In this document: positions 43,159-51,658 of the stretch, in pieces | Layout of the letters: every line of letters begins with the position of its first letter | Position numbering within the stretch: position 1 is the first letter of the stretch | NCBI GenBank assembly: GCA_902779165.1 | Contig: CACZAN010000021.1 | Location: forward strand, 1 to 51,861 | Origin: an uncultured Bacteroidales bacterium | Lineage (GTDB): Bacteria > Bacteroidota > Bacteroidia > Bacteroidales > Bacteroidaceae | Reading direction: 5' to 3' | DNA: 51,861 nucleotides | Notes under the pieces: model-generated | The model's input: only the letters and a program-made list of their open reading frames with translations | Told to the model about the DNA's origin: nothing | The model's database searches: none | Made by a program: the position numbers and the translations under genes

Positions 43159-43232
43159 CAAAAAAATCCTCACAAAGGACGATGAAGACTCAAAAACTTT
43201 AAACTTTAAACCTTAAACTATAAACTTTTATG

Positions 43233-43240
43233 TACCTTTG
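43233..43240 (+). promoter_or_regulatory. Promoter -7 element for the T9SS plug gene, next to its ATG
   Basis: TACCTTTG ends only 5 bp before the ATG at 43246, which implies an mRNA with almost no leader. Confidence 0.6.
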
Positions 43241-43245
43241 CGGCC

Positions 43246-44493
43246 ATGAAACACCATTTTCTGCTTCTATTCTTCCTTTGTGTCTGCACTTATGGCTTGC
43301 GGGCTCAGTTGACCCGTTCGCTCAGCGAACAGATAAAGACCGTTCGAGTTGTTGTCAACAACGACCCTCTGCAACCTCCGGTGGCCCGTTTGGGTGCGCC
43401 TGTTGAGATTAGTTTCGATGAACTCTCGCACGACTACACGCGTTATATATATAAGGTGGAGTTCTGTAATGCCGATTGGACTCCAGCCACAGAAGTCTTC
43501 GAGAGCGATTTCCTGGCAGGTTTCAATGGTCAGCCGATAGAGGATTATGAGAAGAGCTTCAATACTTCGGTGCTCTACACTCACTATCGCTTCGGCTTCC
43601 CGAATGAGGATGCACGTCTGCTGTTGCCCGGCAACTACCGCATACGTGTATATAGTGATGAGCGTGATGCCAGAGAAGAGCCTGTTCTTGAAGCTTGCTT
43701 CTCGCTGCTAAAGCCGGAAATGTCTGTGTCTGTCAATGTGAGTTCCAACACGGACATCGATTTCAACCAGACCCACCAGCAGGTGTCTTATGCCGTCAAC
43801 TATGGTCAGAGCCGCGTTGTGGATCCACATCGTGAGTTGAAGACTGTTGTTTTCCAGAATCGCAGGTGGGACAATGCTGTCATCAACCTGCCTGCTAATA
43901 TTCAGAAGACAACGGGGCTGGAATGGGATCATCGTCGCGAACTGATCTTTTCTGCGGGTGCCGAGTTCCATAAGTTCGAGATTCTCAACGTGCAACTGAA
44001 TGGAATGGGCGTGGATCGCATGCTCTGGGTGGAGCCTCATCGCCATGCCGTCCTGTTCCCTGTGCAGCCACAGCATAACTACACTTATGATCAGGATGCC
44101 AACGGCTCATACATCATTCGTGCCTACGACGATGAGTCACCAGAGACCCAGGCCGAATATCTCTTTGTCCACTTCCTGCTCCACACTCCACGTTTAGCAG
44201 GCGGCGATGTGTATGTGACGGGCCTTTGGGATGACAGTTTCCCGAATCCGCAGTGCTTGATGACCTATGACGAGTCCGTGGGGTGCTATGAGTGCAGCGT
44301 ACTGTTGAAGCAAGGGTACTATAACTACCAGTTCCGTCAGCTCGACGGCAATGGGGTGGGGCAGACCGCCCGCACGGAGGGAGACTTCTATCAGACAGAA
44401 AATGAATATATAGTACTTGTGTATCATCGTCCTCAAGGTGCTCGCTACGATGCACTCGTAGGTTATTCTGTGGTTCATACTTCCAATAAATAA
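43246..44493 (+). CDS. Type IX secretion system plug protein (DUF5103)
   Basis: The 415-residue protein has a signal peptide (MKHHFLLLFFLCVCTYGLRA) and an all-beta DUF5103 domain across most of its length, with YIYKVEFCNADWTPA, NTSVLYTHYRFGFPNED and DVYVTGLWDDSF as family-like stretches. In Flavobacterium the corresponding plug protein closes the SprA translocon of the type IX secretion system. The 1,222-residue protein at 30235-33903 carries a sorting-domain-like C-terminus and is a candidate cargo. The only start consistent with the signal peptide is 43246, directly after the promoter. Confidence 0.9.
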   Translation: MKHHFLLLFFLCVCTYGLRAQLTRSLSEQIKTVRVVVNNDPLQPPVARLGAPVEISFDELSHDYTRYIYKVEFCNADWTPATEVFESDFLAGFNGQPIEDYEKSFNTSVLYTHYRFGFPNEDARLLLPGNYRIRVYSDERDAREEPVLEACFSLLKPEMSVSVNVSSNTDIDFNQTHQQVSYAVNYGQSRVVDPHRELKTVVFQNRRWDNAVINLPANIQKTTGLEWDHRRELIFSAGAEFHKFEILNVQLNGMGVDRMLWVEPHRHAVLFPVQPQHNYTYDQDANGSYIIRAYDDESPETQAEYLFVHFLLHTPRLAGGDVYVTGLWDDSFPNPQCLMTYDESVGCYECSVLLKQGYYNYQFRQLDGNGVGQTARTEGDFYQTENEYIVLVYHRPQGARYDALVGYSVVHTSNK

Positions 44494-44537
44494 ACGATCA
44501 ATCATTAAGTCTTAATCCATAAATCTTCACACAACCC

Positions 44538-45197
44538 GTGGAAATCTTAAAGCATTTCTTTCAACAATTGGGCGACCTACTCAGTATCCCCTGGTTTTTT
44601 GTCATTCTTGAATTGGTTGGAACCTTGGCAGGTGCCGTCTCTGGTGCACGCCTGTCAGCCGCGAAGCAGTTCGACCTTTTTGGTGCATTCATTGTAGGAA
44701 CAGCTACCGCTTGTGGAGGCGGTACCATCCGCGACTTGCTTATTGGCAAGACTCCTTTCTGGCTCGAAGATCCTATCTTCCTGCTGACATGTCTCTTCGG
44801 ACTCTTATGGGTTATCATCTTCCGTAAGTGGCTTGTACGTCAGAATAATACTTGGTTCATCTTCGACTGCATAGGCTTCTCGCTCTTCAATGTCATCGGT
44901 ATCGAGAAGGCGCTGGGATTGGGAATGCCCACGTGGGCAGCGATCTGTCTGGGCGTCATCACAGGTGCCGGAGGCGGTGTGCTGCGCGATATACTCATCA
45001 ACGAGGAGCCCCTCATTTTCCGTAAGGAGATCTACGCCACCTGCTGCCTTGCCGGAGGGCTTGTGTATGTAGGCTGTCTTCACGGTCTCGGTTGGGCAGC
45101 CGAGGGCAGTGCAGTGCTCTCCTGTATGGTGGCCATTGCGATTAGAATGCTGGCTGTGAAGTATAGCTGGAGCCTGCCGACCCTGAAGGCAGAATAA
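44538..45197 (+). CDS. TRIC family cation channel (YicG/YadS, UPF0126)
   Basis: The 219-residue protein has seven membrane helices in two homologous three-helix halves plus one, each with a Gly-rich kink: TATACGGGTIRDLLIG and GVITGAGGGVLRDIL. Bacterial TRIC proteins form trimeric cation channels in the cytoplasmic membrane. The start is GTG at 44538. A 16-bp-stem terminator follows. Confidence 0.92.
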   Translation: MEILKHFFQQLGDLLSIPWFFVILELVGTLAGAVSGARLSAAKQFDLFGAFIVGTATACGGGTIRDLLIGKTPFWLEDPIFLLTCLFGLLWVIIFRKWLVRQNNTWFIFDCIGFSLFNVIGIEKALGLGMPTWAAICLGVITGAGGGVLRDILINEEPLIFRKEIYATCCLAGGLVYVGCLHGLGWAAEGSAVLSCMVAIAIRMLAVKYSWSLPTLKAE

Positions 45198-45214
45198 GGA
45201 CTTCTTAAAAACTT

Positions 45215-45250
45215 GTAAGCGCGCTCACGAAAGATCGTGGGCGCGCTTAC
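45215..45250. terminator. Bidirectional hairpin terminator
   Basis: GTAAGCGCGCTCACGA (45215-45230) pairs with TCGTGGGCGCGCTTAC (45235-45250) with one G-T pair and a 4-nt loop. It separates the convergent TRIC and OmpA-like genes. Confidence 0.8.
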
Positions 45251-45282
45251 TGTTAGGATGTGTAATTCTGTTGAACCGACGA

Positions 45283-46014
45283 TTAGTTTGTTCCTTCAGT
45301 AGCCTTGGCGGCATCGATCATTTCCTGGCTTGCATAGAGATAAACTTCCACGCGGCGGTTCTGCTGCTTGCCGGCTGCTGTGCTGTTGTCGGCTACAGGG
45401 TTGTCTTCTCCGAGACCGGCAACTTCCTTAATCTGTGTGGCTGCGGCACCATGACTCTGGAGGAAGCTGCTGACAGCCTGTGCGCGCTGCAGCGACAGGG
45501 CCTGGTTCTTCTGCTTGCTCTGCTCGGCAGTGGAGTTCTTGAAGGGAGTGTTGTCTGTGTAGCCAACGATGCCAACATTCATATCGGCATTAGCCTTCAG
45601 CACGTTCTGTGCGAACTGGTTCAGAGAGCTCTGGGCAGCAGCACCGAGGGTAGAAGAACCTGTGGGGAACAGGATTCCGCTCTCGAAGGTGACCTTCACA
45701 GCCTGATAACCGTTCTGGTCGACAGCGTCTTCAACCTTAGCGTTAGCGATGGCTTCTGCCTGCTTCTTGGCGTTGTCCATCTTCTTGCCGATAGCGAGAC
45801 CAACAGCCGTTCCGGCAACAGCACCGATACCTCCGGCGATTCCTGCCCACTTACCTTTACTACCATCCTTAGCGATGAGTGCTCCGAGAGCAGCTCCGAG
45901 AGCTGCGCCGCTGGCACCTCCGATCGTTCCGCCTTTAGCGGTATTGCTCCAAGAGCATGAGTTCAGCATCAAAGCGGCAGCGAGGCCGAGAGCATAAAAT
46001 TTTAAGCCTTTCAT
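45283..46014 (-). CDS. OmpA-family lipoprotein with glycine zipper
   Basis: The 243-residue protein has a lipoprotein signal (lipobox LNSC, Cys20), a glycine-zipper region (about 28-75, GGTIGGASGAALGAALGALI) and an OmpA C-terminal peptidoglycan-binding domain (about 105-225) with VGYTDNTPF, ALSLQRAQAVSSFL, GLGEDNPVADN and QQNRRVEVYL. It would anchor the outer membrane to peptidoglycan. The promoter at 46067-46074 is divergent from that of proS. Confidence 0.94.
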   Translation of the reverse strand: MKGLKFYALGLAAALMLNSCSWSNTAKGGTIGGASGAALGAALGALIAKDGSKGKWAGIAGGIGAVAGTAVGLAIGKKMDNAKKQAEAIANAKVEDAVDQNGYQAVKVTFESGILFPTGSSTLGAAAQSSLNQFAQNVLKANADMNVGIVGYTDNTPFKNSTAEQSKQKNQALSLQRAQAVSSFLQSHGAAATQIKEVAGLGEDNPVADNSTAAGKQQNRRVEVYLYASQEMIDAAKATEGTN

Positions 46015-46066
46015 TTTTGTGTGGGTTAAAGTGAGTAAATAATGTTATTAAAATTGCATTTCGGTG

Positions 46067-46074
46067 CAAAAGTA
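46067..46074 (-). promoter_or_regulatory. Promoter -7 element for the OmpA-like gene
   Basis: TACTTTTG on the minus strand, 52 bp before the start codon. Confidence 0.6.
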
Positions 46075-46139
46075 CACATTTTCTGTGGAACAACATATCA
46101 AATCCGCAAGAATTATGCTTTTCTTTCACGATATTTAGC

Positions 46140-46147
46140 TAACTTTG
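46140..46147 (+). promoter_or_regulatory. Promoter -7 element for proS
   Basis: TAACTTTG gives a leader of about 27 nt before the ATG at 46178. Confidence 0.65.
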
Positions 46148-46177
46148 CGCCCAAATTAGGATAAACAAGCATAGAAT

Positions 46178-47659
46178 ATGGCAAAAGAACTTAAAAATTT
46201 GACAAAAAGAAGCGAGAATTACTCGCAGTGGTACAATGAACTGGTCGTGAAGGCTGACCTCGCTGAACAAAGTGATGTCCGCGGCTGTATGGTCATCAAA
46301 CCTTATGGTTATGCCATTTGGGAGAAGATGCAGGCAAAGCTGGATGCAATGTTCAAGGAGACGGGTGTGCAGAATGCATACTTCCCCCTGCTCATCCCCA
46401 AAAGTTTTCTCTCCCGCGAGGCAGAGCATGTCGAAGGATTCGCCAAGGAGTGTGCGGTTGTCACTCACTACCGTCTGAAGACAAATGAGACGCATGATGG
46501 TGTGGTCGTGGACCCCGAAGCCAAGCTCGAAGAGGAGCTCATCATCCGCCCGACCTCTGAGACCATTATCTGGAACACCTATAAGAACTGGATTCACTCC
46601 TATCGTGACCTGCCACTGCTTATCAATCAGTGGGCTAATGTGATGCGTTGGGAAATGCGCACCCGCCTGTTCCTTCGCACCAGCGAGTTCCTCTGGCAGG
46701 AAGGTCACACCGCTCACGCCACGCGTGAAGAAGCCGAGGAGCGTGCACGGCTGATGTTGAAAGTGTATGCCGACTTCGCCGAGAAAGTGATGGCAGTACC
46801 TGTCATGCAGGGCGTGAAGAGCGAGACCGAACGCTTTGCCGGTGCGCTCGACACCTACACCATCGAGGCTATGATGCAGGACGGCAAGGCCCTGCAGAGC
46901 GGCACCAGCCACTTCCTCGGACAGAACTTCGGTCGTGCCTTTGATGTCCAGTTCCTCAACAAGGACAACCAACCGGAGTATGCTTGGGCTACTTCGTGGG
47001 GTGTTTCTACCCGACTGATGGGAGCGCTCATCATGACGCACTCGGATGACAATGGCCTCGTGCTACCACCCGCTCTGGCTCCCATTCAGGTGGTACTCAT
47101 TCCAATTTATAAGACTGAGGAACAACTGGATGCCATTCGCATCAAACTCGCAGCAATTGCTGATGAACTGAAGGCAATGGGCCTCAGCGTCAAGTTGGAT
47201 GACAACGATCAGAAGCGCCCGGGCTTCAAGTTTGCAGACTACGAACTGAAAGGTGTGCCCGTGCGCCTCGTGATGGGTGGTCGCGATCTGGAGAACGGCA
47301 CCATCGAGGTGATGCGCCGCGACACCTTGGAGAAGGAAGAGCGCAGCGTTGACAACATCGCCGCCTACGTCAAGAGCCTCCTTGATGACATCCAGCAGAA
47401 TATCTTCCAGAAAGCGCTCACCTTCCGCGATGACCACATCTTCGAATGTGAGGATTATGAGGAGTTCAAGCAGCGCGTGAAGGATGGCGGTTTCTTCCTC
47501 TGCCACTGGGACGGCACACCCGAAACCGAGGCCCGCATAAAGGAAGAGACGCAGGCTACTATCCGCTGTGTGCCATTCGCCTTCGAGCAGACTCCAGGCA
47601 CGGATATGGTTAGCGGCAAGCCCGCCAAGTACCGCGTCCTCATAGCAAGATCTTATTAA
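46178..47659 (+). CDS. proS: Prolyl-tRNA synthetase, archaeal/eukaryotic-like short type
   Basis: The 493-residue class II synthetase has motif 1 ([11 protein letters not shown]), the TXE loop RPTSETIIW, motif 2 ([20 protein letters not shown]) and motif 3 ([20 protein letters not shown]), then the anticodon-binding domain and a C-terminal domain ending [10 protein letters not shown]. The terminal Tyr and absence of the editing (INS) domain mark the short type. It charges tRNA-Pro. The stop overlaps the next start by one base (TAATG), coupling it to an MFS gene. Confidence 0.97.
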   Translation: MAKELKNLTKRSENYSQWYNELVVKADLAEQSDVRGCMVIKPYGYAIWEKMQAKLDAMFKETGVQNAYFPLLIPKSFLSREAEHVEGFAKECAVVTHYRLKTNETHDGVVVDPEAKLEEELIIRPTSETIIWNTYKNWIHSYRDLPLLINQWANVMRWEMRTRLFLRTSEFLWQEGHTAHATREEAEERARLMLKVYADFAEKVMAVPVMQGVKSETERFAGALDTYTIEAMMQDGKALQSGTSHFLGQNFGRAFDVQFLNKDNQPEYAWATSWGVSTRLMGALIMTHSDDNGLVLPPALAPIQVVLIPIYKTEEQLDAIRIKLAAIADELKAMGLSVKLDDNDQKRPGFKFADYELKGVPVRLVMGGRDLENGTIEVMRRDTLEKEERSVDNIAAYVKSLLDDIQQNIFQKALTFRDDHIFECEDYEEFKQRVKDGGFFLCHWDGTPETEARIKEETQATIRCVPFAFEQTPGTDMVSGKPAKYRVLIARSY

Positions 47660-48996
47660 TGCACTGGCTCCCATCCCTTTTTGCCGCCGAGGCCATTCCC
47701 AGTGCCATGATCACTTTCGTGGCCTTGCTCATGTTTGTGCAATTGGGGGTAGGGTGGGAGCAGAGTACCCTGTTGTGCGGGTTGCTTACCTTGCCTTGGG
47801 TGCTGAAGTCCTTTGTGAGAGCCCGACTTCGTCAGATGGAACATTATGCCTTGCAGCTGAAAGTGTACGAGGCGATTATCTGGTGTCTGTTAGTCGGTCT
47901 CGCCTTTTGCTTCACAGATCGTCCGGCCACTCGTTGGCTCGTCTTTGCATGTCTCTTCATCCTGTGCCTGTTCTGTGCTTCGCATGAATTGGTGGCACGA
48001 ATGTACTACGAACGCAAATTGCGTCCGCGCTGGCAGCGATACTACAACAGCTGGAAGATGTTTATCTCGCAGTCCACTGTAGTTCTCACCTATGGTGTGA
48101 TGATTGTCGCTGTCGGTTTCTTGGAAGTCTTTTATCACACCCGCCGTACTGCAATCCCCCTTTCCTGGAGTATGGCGGTGTATACGTTGGCGGGCCTCTA
48201 TTTATTGTTGGTCGTCTATAACTTCTTCGTGTTGCGCGAACCTTCGTTCACCGACCGCAGAGAGCATCGCTTCCGAAATCCTCAATCTCCTCATGGTTTC
48301 GCACTCATCGAAACCGTGAAGGCGGAGGTGCGGATTATAGACCGCATAGCCCACAAACGCCACTGGCTGGCAGTGATTATCGCTTTGGCAGTATTGCTGT
48401 TGCCCCAGGCGCTGATGTTTCATGCGCGCGTGTTATTCTTTATAGGTTCGCGCGCGCAGGGTGGATTGGGCGTTTCGTTGCAGTGGATAGGTCTTGCTCA
48501 AGGCACTGTGGGCGTTATCGCTTTCTCCGCAGGACTGGCTATAGGTCACTTGCTCCTCTCCCGTCAGCATCGCCATCCGACGCGTCTGCTGGCCTCGATG
48601 GCATTTCTCTTATGCCTCTCTCCTGTGGTCTATCTGCTCTTGGCCACATCTGCAGAGGGGTCAGGTATGATATCGTTCTTATCCATGCAGTTCTCCCTCT
48701 TTGCCGATCTGCTTCCTCTGTGTGTGGCCGCCTTTATTGCTCAGTTCTGTTTCGGCTACGGACTGAACTGCACAATGCCCTTCATCCGTTTTATCTCAGG
48801 CGAACGCTACCGCAGCACCATCAATTACCTCTACATCCCTCTTATTTCTTTAGTGATGCTGCTTCCTATGGCCGCCTCTGGTTGGCTCGTCACCCGTCTC
48901 GGCTTCCCCACGTTCTTCCTCCTCGATTCCCTCCTTGCCCTCCCAGCCTGGCTCGCCGCCTACCTCGGATGGCATTTAATCAGCAATTCTCAATAA
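47659..48996 (+). CDS. MFS-like membrane protein, divergent AmpG relative
   Basis: The 445-residue protein has about twelve membrane helices and starts [20 protein letters not shown], a pattern shared with the following transporter (PSLYLAEALPYVAVMV). It overlaps proS by one base and is followed by the paralogue after 12 bp. Conserved transport motifs are weaker than in the neighbour and the loops are Arg/His-rich, so its substrate cannot be assigned and a scaffold role is possible. Confidence 0.78.
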   Translation: MHWLPSLFAAEAIPSAMITFVALLMFVQLGVGWEQSTLLCGLLTLPWVLKSFVRARLRQMEHYALQLKVYEAIIWCLLVGLAFCFTDRPATRWLVFACLFILCLFCASHELVARMYYERKLRPRWQRYYNSWKMFISQSTVVLTYGVMIVAVGFLEVFYHTRRTAIPLSWSMAVYTLAGLYLLLVVYNFFVLREPSFTDRREHRFRNPQSPHGFALIETVKAEVRIIDRIAHKRHWLAVIIALAVLLLPQALMFHARVLFFIGSRAQGGLGVSLQWIGLAQGTVGVIAFSAGLAIGHLLLSRQHRHPTRLLASMAFLLCLSPVVYLLLATSAEGSGMISFLSMQFSLFADLLPLCVAAFIAQFCFGYGLNCTMPFIRFISGERYRSTINYLYIPLISLVMLLPMAASGWLVTRLGFPTFFLLDSLLALPAWLAAYLGWHLISNSQ

Positions 48997-49008
48997 ACCA
49001 TTTTCACG

Positions 49009-50283
49009 ATGAATAAAGAATCCATTTCCTCTAAACCCTATGCATGGGTGCCTTCCCTCTATCTGGCCGAGGCGCTGCCTTACGTTGCTGTCATGGTCAT
49101 TGCTACTACGATGTACAAGCGCCTTGGACTTTCGAATACAGACCTTGCGCTTTATACTTCGTGGCTCTATCTCCCCTGGGTCATCAAACCCCTGTGGAGT
49201 CCTTTCATCGCGGCTGTCAAGACTGAGCGGTGGTGGGTGCTCTTGATGCAACTTCTCATAGGTGCCGGCTTTGCAGGTATCGCTTTCACGCTGCCTACCG
49301 CCTTCTGGCTCCAGGGTTCTTTGGCTTTCTTCTGGATTCTGGCCTTTGCCAGCGCCACTCACGACATTGCAGCCGACGGCCTCTACATCCTTGGGCTCTC
49401 CACTCACGACCAGAGCCTCTATGTGGGCATCCGCAGCACATTCTATCGTATTGGCAACATCGTGGGCCAGGGTCTCCTCGTCATGCTTGCTGGTTGGTTA
49501 GAGAAGTCGCAGACCATTTCCTTGGCCTGGAGCATAAGCTTCTTTGTCCTGGCAGGAACTTTCATCGCCCTTTGGATGTGGCATAATGTGGCATTGCCAA
49601 GGCCCACCTCCAGTACCACCCGTGAGGAAGGAGTCTCCTCTAACTTATTGAATGATTTCTGGCTTGCCCTGAAGACGTTCTTCACCAAGCCTCATATCTT
49701 CACCGCCTTGCTCTTCATGCTCCTCTTCCGTTTCCCCGAGGGACAGCTGGTGAAGATTGCAAATCCCTTCCTTCTTGATACCGCAGAGGCGGGCGGCCTT
49801 GCCCTGAGCACAGAAGCCGTAGGCTTCGTCTATGGAACGATAGGCATCATCGGCCTCACCATTGGCGGTCTGCTCGGAGGCTGGTGTGTGTCGCGCCACG
49901 GACTGAAGCGGTGGCTCTGGCCTATGGTGCTCAGCATCTCCCTTCCCGACCTCGTATATGTCTATCTGGCGAGTGCGGGTCAAGCCAGTTTCCTCATTGT
50001 CAACATCTGTGTCTTCATCGAGCAGTTCGGCTATGGCTTTGGCTTCACGGCCTATATGCTTTACCTCGTCTATTTCTCTCAGGGAGAACGCAGTACCGCT
50101 GTTTTCAGTATCTGTACGGCTATGCAGGCACTGGGTATGATGCTGCCAGGTATGATTGCCGGTTGGATGGCCGACACCCTTGGCTACCTCAACTTCTTCT
50201 GGTGGGTCGTTGGCTGCTGCCTCGTCACCTTCGTCGTTTCCGCCCTCATCAAGATAGACCCCTCCTACGGCAAGAAGCAGTAA
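49009..50283 (+). CDS. MFS transporter, AmpG-like (muropeptide permease family)
   Basis: The 424-residue protein has twelve membrane helices and AmpG family features: PSLYLAEALPYVAVMV, LYTSWLYLPWVIKPLWSPF, ATHDIAADGLYI and FGYGFGFTAYMLYLVYFSQG. AmpG brings anhydro-muropeptides into the cytoplasm for recycling; many Bacteroidetes relatives have unknown substrates. It is the last gene of the proS transcript and has a strong terminator. A transglycosylase and an amidase gene lie 7 kb upstream. Confidence 0.88.
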   Translation: MNKESISSKPYAWVPSLYLAEALPYVAVMVIATTMYKRLGLSNTDLALYTSWLYLPWVIKPLWSPFIAAVKTERWWVLLMQLLIGAGFAGIAFTLPTAFWLQGSLAFFWILAFASATHDIAADGLYILGLSTHDQSLYVGIRSTFYRIGNIVGQGLLVMLAGWLEKSQTISLAWSISFFVLAGTFIALWMWHNVALPRPTSSTTREEGVSSNLLNDFWLALKTFFTKPHIFTALLFMLLFRFPEGQLVKIANPFLLDTAEAGGLALSTEAVGFVYGTIGIIGLTIGGLLGGWCVSRHGLKRWLWPMVLSISLPDLVYVYLASAGQASFLIVNICVFIEQFGYGFGFTAYMLYLVYFSQGERSTAVFSICTAMQALGMMLPGMIAGWMADTLGYLNFFWWVVGCCLVTFVVSALIKIDPSYGKKQ

Positions 50284-50307
50284 CACACTTAATAGCCATT
50301 CAAACAG

Positions 50308-50339
50308 AAGCCCTGCACACCTATATGCAGGGCTTTTTT
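50308..50339 (+). terminator. Rho-independent terminator of the proS-MFS operon
   Basis: AAGCCCTGCA (50308-50317) pairs with TGCAGGGCTT (50326-50335) and is followed by a T-run. Confidence 0.9.
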
Positions 50340-50393
50340 GTGCCTGATAGTAAAAAAGTTGGAAATTTCTTTGGCTGAATCGCCAAACTTTCC

Positions 50394-50401
50394 TATCTTT
50401 G
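50394..50401 (+). promoter_or_regulatory. Promoter -7 element for the DUF4160/DUF2442 pair
   Basis: TATCTTTG with a TTTGG at about 50370 in the -33 region. It makes the GTG at 50406 a poor start and favours the ATG at 50427. Confidence 0.6.
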
Positions 50402-50426
50402 CAGCGTGATTAATAAAAAATCATCC

Positions 50427-50678
50427 ATGAGTCCTGTATTCCATCGCGAAAGTAGTTATACCTTCAAGATTTTCTCCAATGAGGAATTGCGGATGCATAT
50501 TCATGTTTTTCGTGATGACTTGGAAGCCAAGTTTTGGTTGGAGCCAGAAGTGGAACTGGCAGAGAATTACGGATTCAAGGCCCATGAATTAAAGAGGATA
50601 CAAAATATCGTAGAAAAGTATGCAACAAGTCTCAAAGAGCAATACCGCCAACACATCGGCAAGCGTATTGATGATTAA
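50427..50678 (+). CDS. DUF4160 family protein, possible toxin-antitoxin component
   Basis: The 83-residue protein carries the DUF4160 signature: FKIFSNEELRMHIHVFRDDLEAKFWLEPEVELAEN with HIHVF, then a helical C-terminus with KAHELKRIQNIVEKY. DUF4160 genes are typically coupled to a DUF2442 gene as here, and the pair has been listed among predicted toxin-antitoxin-like modules without confirmed activity. The ATG at 50427 lies about 22 nt after the expected transcription start. Confidence 0.82.
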   Translation: MSPVFHRESSYTFKIFSNEELRMHIHVFRDDLEAKFWLEPEVELAENYGFKAHELKRIQNIVEKYATSLKEQYRQHIGKRIDD

Positions 50679-50913
50679 TGGTGATGGCATCATGCTTAGC
50701 GTCTGTGGTCAGGATTATTTCCTGTCCTACAACCGTGTACCTTGGATGCGTGACGCCAGCATCAGTCACGTACTGGATGTCCGCATGAGTGGACGCAATG
50801 CCATCGAATGGCCTGCATTGGACGTGGACCTTGAGATTGAAAGCCTGAAACACCCTGAACGCTATCCGCTTATCATTAAGCGTGATCCTGTAGATATGGT
50901 TGCTACGGTGTAA
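50620..50913 (+). CDS. DUF2442 family protein, partner of DUF4160
   Basis: The frame from 50620 gives 97 residues and overlaps the DUF4160 gene by 59 bp; an alternative ATG at 50671 (80 residues) overlaps by 8 bp in an ATGATTAA arrangement. The core LSVCGQDYFLSYNRVPWMRDA and IEWPALDVDLEIESL fits short DUF2442 proteins. The longer start keeps more of the first beta-strand, so I prefer it weakly. Function unknown; linked translation with DUF4160 is likely. Confidence 0.75.
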   Translation: MQQVSKSNTANTSASVLMINGDGIMLSVCGQDYFLSYNRVPWMRDASISHVLDVRMSGRNAIEWPALDVDLEIESLKHPERYPLIIKRDPVDMVATV

Positions 50914-50928
50914 ATTTGGTATAGAAGT

Positions 50929-51000
50929 ATGGACAACGAAACTCTTTCAAAAGCATTTATTGATGTCGTAGAGAATCTGCTGAATCAAATAGAAGATTAA
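50929..51000 (+). CDS. Candidate 23-residue acidic peptide after DUF2442
   Basis: An ATG-initiated frame of 23 codons (MDNETLSKAFIDVVENLLNQ plus IED) begins 15 bp after the DUF2442 stop. It is acidic and could form one amphipathic helix. No family is recognised. It may be a third member of the operon or a chance frame. Confidence 0.25.
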   Translation: MDNETLSKAFIDVVENLLNQIED

Positions 51001-51050
51001 TTATCCATTATCAATTATCCATTATCCATTATCAATTATACATTAAACCA
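50998..51050. repeat. TTATCCATTATCAATTATCC tandem repeat
   Basis: AATTATCCATTATC units repeat about four times and end in ATTATACATTAAACC, like other AT-rich intergenic repeats in the window. Confidence 0.75.
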
Positions 51051-51313
51051 ATGATGCCTATGGGCTAATCCTCATTCAATAGACATATAGACAGAAGCGT
51101 CCGCTTAGATTCTTGTTCTTCCATATTCGCCAAATAATAAGAACAATCAAGAGTAAAAACTCGGATGCTCACGCCCATTGGCGTGGGCTTTTACTTGAAT
51201 ATGCTGCAATGGTGTTTGGCGATGCCTGGAAGAACGTAGACGAAGTAAGTAGTCCACGTTTTCTTTTTGTAGTGTTTTACTCAAATCGATAGACACATAA
51301 AAATCTTAAGGAT
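51001..51313. other. 313-bp region before the leucine-rich-repeat gene
   Basis: It contains the AT-rich repeat, the rod-like inverted repeats and two similar stretches, CTCATTCAATAGACATATAG (51071-51090) and CTCAAATCGATAGACACATA (51280-51299), that flank the rod. No coding frame is convincing. Confidence 0.5.
51104..51249. ncRNA. Candidate rod-like structured RNA (or MITE-like inverted repeat)
   Basis: Nested complementary segments form one long rod: GTTCTTCCA (51115-51123) with TGGAAGAAC (51227-51235), TCGCCAAA (51127-51134) with TTTGGCGA (51215-51222), AGTAAAA (51152-51158) with TTTTACT (51189-51195), and GCTCACGCC (51167-51175) with GGCGTGGGC (51180-51188), capped by a 4-nt loop. Internal loops separate the helices. 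The two outer helices have uninterrupted pairing of 9 and 8 bp. A 6S-like RNA, a leader of the gene at 51314, or a small inverted-repeat element are all possible; no promoter was found. Confidence 0.4.
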
Positions 51314-51658
51314 ATGAAAACAATATTTCAAACAATTATGTTCACCGTGCTCATGTGCATGGTGTGTACAAAAAGCATCGCCCACGACATTGAAGCGAAG
51401 AATGACGATGGCGTAACCATTTATTATGTCTGGATTAACAACAACACAGAATTGGCGGTCAGTTTTAAGGGAAGCGAGGTTTATGGTTCCAATGCATACT
51501 CAGGCAATGTTGTCATCCCGTCGTCTGTAACCTATAATGGTAGCACATATAGTGTGACGAAAATAGGAGGCGGTGCATTCTTTGGCTGCAGATGGTTAAC
51601 CTCCGTCACTATTCCCAACAGCGTGAAGAGAATAGAAAATAACACGTTCTATTTCTGA
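51314..51658 (+). pseudogene. Truncated BspA-like leucine-rich-repeat surface protein
   Basis: The 114-residue frame begins with a signal peptide (MKTIFQTIMFTVLMCMVCTKSIA) and one LRR_5/BspA-type segment (IPSSVTYNGSTYSVTKIGGGAFFGC, SVTIPNSVKRIENNTF) and then stops. BspA-like proteins normally have many such repeats and a C-terminal domain, so this looks like the 5' remnant of a longer gene. An unrelated Gly-rich frame starts immediately after the break. It could also be a real short protein. Confidence 0.55.

Noticed and set aside
43132-43173. Longer N-terminus for the DUF1460 protein
   Set aside because: The start at 43173 is upstream of the promoter, and the signal peptide and AAGGAG support 43131 or 43125.
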